Source: a bacterium (lineage in GTDB: Bacteria > SZUA-182 > DTGQ01). From it: 9,690 nt of DNA. The DNA lies in assembly GCA_040755755.1 (NCBI GenBank), contig JBFLZW010000083.1:1-9690 (forward strand), written 5' to 3'. The translations under genes and the position numbers were made by a program. The stretch's first letter is position 1. Every line of letters starts with the position of its first letter. The notes under the pieces were generated by a model. It was not told the origin of the DNA and did not search any database. It saw nothing but the letters and a program-made list of their open reading frames with translations. Positions 7,498 through 9,690 of this stretch are shown here, one piece after another.

Positions 7498-7561
7498 GTC
7501 AGGGTTAGGCAAGGTTGAGGTTAGGTGAAGTTGAGGTTAGGTGAAGTTGAGGTTAGGTGGG
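7498..7561 (+). repeat. Short tandem array of a 16-bp unit
   Basis: GTTGAGGTTAGGTGAA occurs perfectly at 7514-7529 and 7530-7545. A third copy at 7546-7561 differs only in its last two bases. A diverged copy (GTCAGGGTTAGGCAAG) precedes them at 7498-7513, and a fainter one is at 7482-7497. The units are contiguous with no spacers, so this is not a CRISPR. It would be transcribed in the leader from the promoter at 7366. It may be a slippage-prone spacer or a set of binding sites. Confidence 0.8.
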
Positions 7562-7596
7562 GTAATTGTAATTGAACCAGCTCAAGGTTATAAAGG

Positions 7597-7719
7597 GTGA
7601 AAATCTGGCTGGGGAAATTTCTTGAAGCGACCATACTGTTTGCCCTCGGACGCATGGATTCTGAAGAAGGCAAGCCCGTTGGAAAAGCAAGCCCATATGA
7701 CGATACCATCAGCTCATGA
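7597..7719 (+). CDS. Small ORF, 40 aa, ahead of the Tyr-rich gene
   Basis: A GTG start at 7597 and TGA at 7717-7719 give a 40-residue product beginning MKIWLGKFLEATILFALGRM and ending ASPYDDTISS. An in-frame TAA lies 3 nt before the start. A weak purine-rich site (AAAGG, 7592-7596) abuts the GTG, and AAGG at 7584-7587 is better spaced. The first half is hydrophobic with two lysines, as in a short membrane-associated helix. The second half is polar (SEEGKPVGK). It stops 18 nt before the ATG of the next gene, whose ribosome-binding site is in the gap, so the two would be cotranscribed. It could be a genuine small membrane protein, a leader peptide coupled to the next gene, or a chance frame. 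I recognise no family. Confidence 0.4.
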   Translation: MKIWLGKFLEATILFALGRMDSEEGKPVGKASPYDDTISS

Positions 7720-7737
7720 CTGGAGGAAGTACAGACA

Positions 7738-8886
7738 ATGCTTAACAAACCTTATCTTTCAGTACAGCCGAAAGGAAAGGACAATATCCGGGTATTTCGT
7801 CTTTTTGTGAATACCCTGGTACTCGCCCTCATTTTCGGCACAACAGTCCGGATTGAATATGCTCACGGCTATTATGGCGTGCCCGGCAATTCATATTATC
7901 AGCCATCTGCCTCCGGCTACTATAATACCGGCAATACATACTCTGGTAACACTTATACTGGCTATCCTTATTCCTACAACAGCAACTCGTATACTCCATC
8001 ATCTTACTACTCGAATACCTCTGCTTATAGCACTGCATCACCCCAGAGTTATTATTACCAGAGTGGTTACAGTCCGTCGAGTGCTACCGCGTATACCACG
8101 CCGCAGTCTTCCTTTTATTATCCGAACAGCTATGCGGCTCAGAGTACGTATTCTCCTTATACATCTTATACATCCAGTGCCGCACAGGGATATTACGCCG
8201 GCGGCTCATCCGGCTACTACGCGGCATCGAATAATTCCTATTATGCCGGATCTTATGCTCCTGCCGCAAACGGTACCTCGTATTATTATCCGGCAGGCGC
8301 AACCTATTCTCCGAGCGCAGCTACCACCTACTATCGGGGTCCATATTCTACCGCCGGTTCAACTACCTATTATCCGGCTGCTCAAACCTATTATCCGGCC
8401 GCTGCAGGATATACTACCGCCGCCGTAACCGATATAACCGGTTCATATCAGGGCAGGTGGGTGAGAAACTACAGTTCCACCGGTGCACCAACCTCCGGAA
8501 GGACCACCAACACCGGTTCAATGCGGTCAAGCAATGGGACTACCTCTGCAACCGCCGGCACTTGCGGTGGCGGGGGCGGAGGCAATGGGACCGGTTTTCA
8601 GCCGATTACTCTTGAGCTGACACAGGTTGCGGCAGCCGTAAACGGCACCGTTACCTTCTTTTCCGATAATAGTGTCGTGAAAACGATTCCGGTGAATGGA
8701 ACACTGGAAAGCGGCGGTATTCTTAACCTTAACGGCACAACCGCTGGAAGTGTCTCTGACCCTATTCTTTACGGTATAAAAATTACTGCCACAGTCCAGG
8801 GGACATCCCTCCAGGGGGCCTATACCCTGACAAATACGGCAACCGGTACCAATATAGAATTAGGCACTTTTTCGGCAAGCAAATAG
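7738..8886 (+). CDS. Secreted tyrosine-rich low-complexity protein with C-terminal beta domain
   Basis: The product has 382 residues. The N-terminus has a long basic lead (KGKDNIRVFR) and a hydrophobic core (22-35), with a likely cleavage near YAHG (41-44). Residues 45-225 are low complexity: about a quarter Tyr, often as YY or YYY pairs, with Ser, Thr, Ala, Pro, Gly and Asn (units such as SYYYPAG, GYYAGG, TTYYPAA). Residues 228-382 form a different domain: ITGSYQGRWV, a Gly-rich stretch (CGGGGGG, single Cys276), then alternating strands with ITLELTQVAAAVNGTVTFFS, VNGTLESGGILNLNGT and LQGAYTLTNTATGT. This resembles small lipocalin-like 'G..W.G.W...L.L.Q.G..V.G' beta-barrel repeats. GGAGG (7722-7726) lies 11 nt before the ATG. 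Probably a structural surface or matrix protein; Tyr pairs could allow cross-linking or stacking, but that is conjecture. Confidence 0.9.
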   Translation: MLNKPYLSVQPKGKDNIRVFRLFVNTLVLALIFGTTVRIEYAHGYYGVPGNSYYQPSASGYYNTGNTYSGNTYTGYPYSYNSNSYTPSSYYSNTSAYSTASPQSYYYQSGYSPSSATAYTTPQSSFYYPNSYAAQSTYSPYTSYTSSAAQGYYAGGSSGYYAASNNSYYAGSYAPAANGTSYYYPAGATYSPSAATTYYRGPYSTAGSTTYYPAAQTYYPAAAGYTTAAVTDITGSYQGRWVRNYSSTGAPTSGRTTNTGSMRSSNGTTSATAGTCGGGGGGNGTGFQPITLELTQVAAAVNGTVTFFSDNSVVKTIPVNGTLESGGILNLNGTTAGSVSDPILYGIKITATVQGTSLQGAYTLTNTATGTNIELGTFSASK

Positions 8887-8898
8887 GCTCCCGTCATG

Positions 8899-8940
8899 AA
8901 ATCCAGGCAATATGCCTCATGAGGCATATTGCCTGGATTT
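8899..8940. terminator. 42-bp perfect palindrome after the Tyr-rich gene
   Basis: A perfect inverted repeat with 21-bp arms and centre tCA|TGa between 8919 and 8920 begins 12 bp after the TAG of the Tyr-rich gene. As RNA it would form a very stable hairpin with a minimal loop. The following bases (gcctttccct) are only moderately T-rich, so it is an imperfect intrinsic terminator. Equal alternatives are a 3'-end-protecting hairpin or a mobile palindromic repeat. Confidence 0.6.
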
Positions 8941-8985
8941 GCCTTTCCCTCCATGAGGCTCTCCACCCGCTCAGCCACCCCCAGG

Positions 8986-9030
8986 CTTTATCCTTGAATT
9001 CGATTTCGCTTGATAATGGATAAAGTTTTT
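8986..9030 (+). terminator. Possible intrinsic terminator, second after the Tyr-rich gene
   Basis: CTTTATCC (8986-8993) pairs perfectly with GGATAAAG (9018-9025) and is followed directly by TTTTT (9026-9030). The 24-nt loop is long and the stem is AT-rich, so it is weak. It could back up the palindrome at 8899-8940. Confidence 0.3.
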
Positions 9031-9207
9031 AGTATGCTAATTAATCGGAGAAAATCAGCTTCATAAGCCTTATGTCAGAGGTATAATAATTATCCTTAAT
9101 TGACAGTCTTGCAATACAGCATGAGCTCCCCAACCGGCAATACCTGAACGATTAAACAAAAGAGCGTATCCAATAATCCCGCAGCATTTTCTGTTGCCTG
9201 ATAATAC

Positions 9208-9223
9208 TGGCATTCCGATTGCA
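9208..9223 (+). promoter_or_regulatory. Sigma-54 promoter for the LYG-repeat gene
   Basis: TGGCATTCCGATTGCA, preceded by C, matches YTGGCACG-N4-TTGCW except at positions 6 and 7. GG and GC are 10 bases apart. The predicted start is near 9234, about 164 nt before the GTG start at 9398. Two direct GCAATAC copies lie 117 and 91 bp upstream of that start. CAATAC/GTATTG also forms the inner arms of the dyad upstream of the promoter at 4127, which hints at a shared activator. Confidence 0.65.
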
Positions 9224-9397
9224 CTCTTACCCGGCAGAAGGATTAAATAAGTTATGTCCCAGGTTTTGAAAGGGGGTGTAAATCATTAGCATGCGGATGG
9301 AGGATGATCTATAGAATTAATTATTATCTATAAGTTACATCTTCAGTTAAAGGTAATAAATTAGACTAACGTAACGTATAAGTGTGAGGGAGTAACA

Positions 9398-9690
9398 GTG
9401 GAAAAAAAATGGTTTTTGAAGGCACTCGTGGTAGCTTTTTCAATATCAATCATAAGCTCATTAACCTCATCTGCCCATGCTCAACTGGGATTGAGCAGTC
9501 TCTACGGCAGCAGTCTCTACGGCAGCAGTCTCTATGGTAGTGGGCTCAGCAGCCTCTATGGCCGGGGTATCTATGGCGCTGGACTCTACGGCGGGCTCTA
9601 CGGCGGTGGACTCTACGGCGGCCTCAGCAGCCTCTATGGCGGTGGCCTCAGCAGCCTCTATGGCCGGGGTATCTACGGCGCTGGACTCTA
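9398..9690 (+). CDS. Secreted Leu-Tyr-Gly repeat protein, 5' part only
   Basis: The first 97 codons of a gene running off the right edge. The GTG start at 9398 is supported by GAGGGAG (9386-9392), 5 nt upstream. Residues 1-28 are a signal peptide (MEKKWFLKALVVAF, cleavage after SSAHA). From residue 29 the protein is built almost only of Gly, Ser, Leu and Tyr with a few Arg, Ile and Ala: SSLYG three times, then SGLSSLYGRGIYGAGLYG, GLYGGGLYG, GLSSLYGGG and so on. There are 11 complete (L/I)YG triplets before the edge. No cysteine or charged cluster is visible in the repeats. Such Gly/Tyr repeats are typical of extracellular structural or self-assembling proteins, but no named family is recognised. 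It appears to have its own sigma-54 promoter. Confidence 0.88.
   Translation, partial: MEKKWFLKALVVAFSISIISSLTSSAHAQLGLSSLYGSSLYGSSLYGSGLSSLYGRGIYGAGLYGGLYGGGLYGGLSSLYGGGLSSLYGRGIYGAGL
9494..9538 (+). repeat. Three 15-nt tandem copies encoding SSLYG
   Basis: AGCAGTCTCTACGGC is repeated at 9494-9508 and 9509-9523. A third copy at 9524-9538 differs by two silent third-position changes (TAC to TAT, GGC to GGT). Near-identity at the DNA level, beyond what the protein requires, points to recent slippage or expansion. Confidence 0.85.
9545..9690 (+). repeat. 102-nt higher-order repeat in the LYG gene
   Basis: The 44 bases at 9545-9588 recur at 9647-9690 with a single silent change. The period is therefore 102 nt (34 codons), encoding the LSSLYGRGIYGAGL block. 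The second copy is cut by the window edge, so more copies may follow. Confidence 0.8.

Larger units (their letters stand above)
7226..7596. other. Intergenic leader region with promoter and tandem repeats
   Basis: These 371 bp contain a candidate sigma-54 promoter (7366-7381), two copies of ATCCGGC (7331-7337 and 7359-7365) just upstream of it, and a 16-bp tandem array (7498-7561). A strong TAAGGAGGGG (7415-7424) looks like a ribosome-binding site but has no usable start codon at the right distance. I see no strong terminator after the preceding gene; the only hairpin is a weak CCCTgcataaAGGG at 7308-7321. Confidence 0.4.
8941..9397. other. Intergenic region with second terminator candidate and promoter
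   Basis: This 457-bp gap contains a hairpin followed by T5 (8986-9030), two copies of GCAATAC (9111-9117 and 9137-9143) and a sigma-54 promoter (9208-9223). A leader of about 165 nt follows, up to the LYG-repeat gene. A 47-codon minus-strand frame (9070-9213) overlaps the promoter and is treated as doubtful. No other gene is seen. Confidence 0.45.

Noticed and set aside
7498-7561. CRISPR-like array
   Set aside because: The units are 16 bp and contiguous with no spacers, and no cas gene is nearby.
7620-7720. c-di-GMP (GEMM-like) riboswitch before the Tyr-rich gene
   Set aside because: GGACGCA and repeated GCAAGCCC looked suggestive, but the order and spacing of the conserved GEMM blocks do not fit, and the stretch reads as a coding frame.
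7521-7810. Minus-strand 75-codon frame (7521-7748) and plus-strand 62-codon frame (7622-7810)
   Set aside because: The first is antisense to the tandem repeats and small ORF. The second runs into the Tyr-rich gene in another frame. Neither has a good start.

Overview
The window (roughly half G+C, AT-rich between genes) looks like chromosomal DNA of a Gram-negative, free-living bacterium. The evidence is Sec signal peptides, a lipoprotein-type N-terminus, good Shine-Dalgarno sites and several sigma-54 (-24/-12) promoter motifs. The gene types, namely a sulfatase-fold/TPR fusion, a 'VVWED...DIYG' propeller protein and low-complexity secreted proteins, resemble Desulfobacterota-like or candidate-phylum genomes. 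The sequence alone does not fix the taxon. No rRNA, tRNA, transposase, integrase or CRISPR array is visible.

Layout. On the minus strand are: the 5' end of a secreted proline-rich protein (1-265, runs off the left edge); a 58-residue six-cysteine protein (477-653) that is short enough to be missed by length-limited gene callers; and a 981-residue putative lipoprotein joining an alkaline-phosphatase/sulfatase-fold domain to 14 TPR units (1036-3981). A divergent control region (3982-4225) carries a dyad and a near-perfect sigma-54 promoter. On the plus strand are: a 999-residue secreted protein with seven propeller-type repeats, four calcium-loop beta modules and a C-terminal Gly-Gly-Cys tail (4226-7225); a 40-codon small ORF (7597-7719) just ahead of a tyrosine-rich secreted protein (7738-8886); a 42-bp perfect palindrome after that gene; and the 5' end of a secreted protein made almost wholly of Leu-Tyr-Gly repeats (9398-9690, runs off the right edge).

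How it may fit together. All five large or edge-truncated genes encode exported proteins and none is an ordinary cytoplasmic enzyme. Candidate sigma-54 promoters, two of them close to consensus, lie in the correct orientation upstream of four transcription units. The simplest reading is a sigma-54-controlled surface or extracellular-matrix locus: a propeller protein, Tyr-rich and Gly/Leu/Tyr-repeat structural proteins, and a membrane-attached phospho-/sulfo-transferase-like enzyme with a TPR scaffold. Sigma-54 control of surface-protein loci is known from PEP-CTERM/exosortase systems, but no PEP-CTERM motif is present here. The functional linkage is inference; the sequence directly shows only the domains, promoters and export signals.
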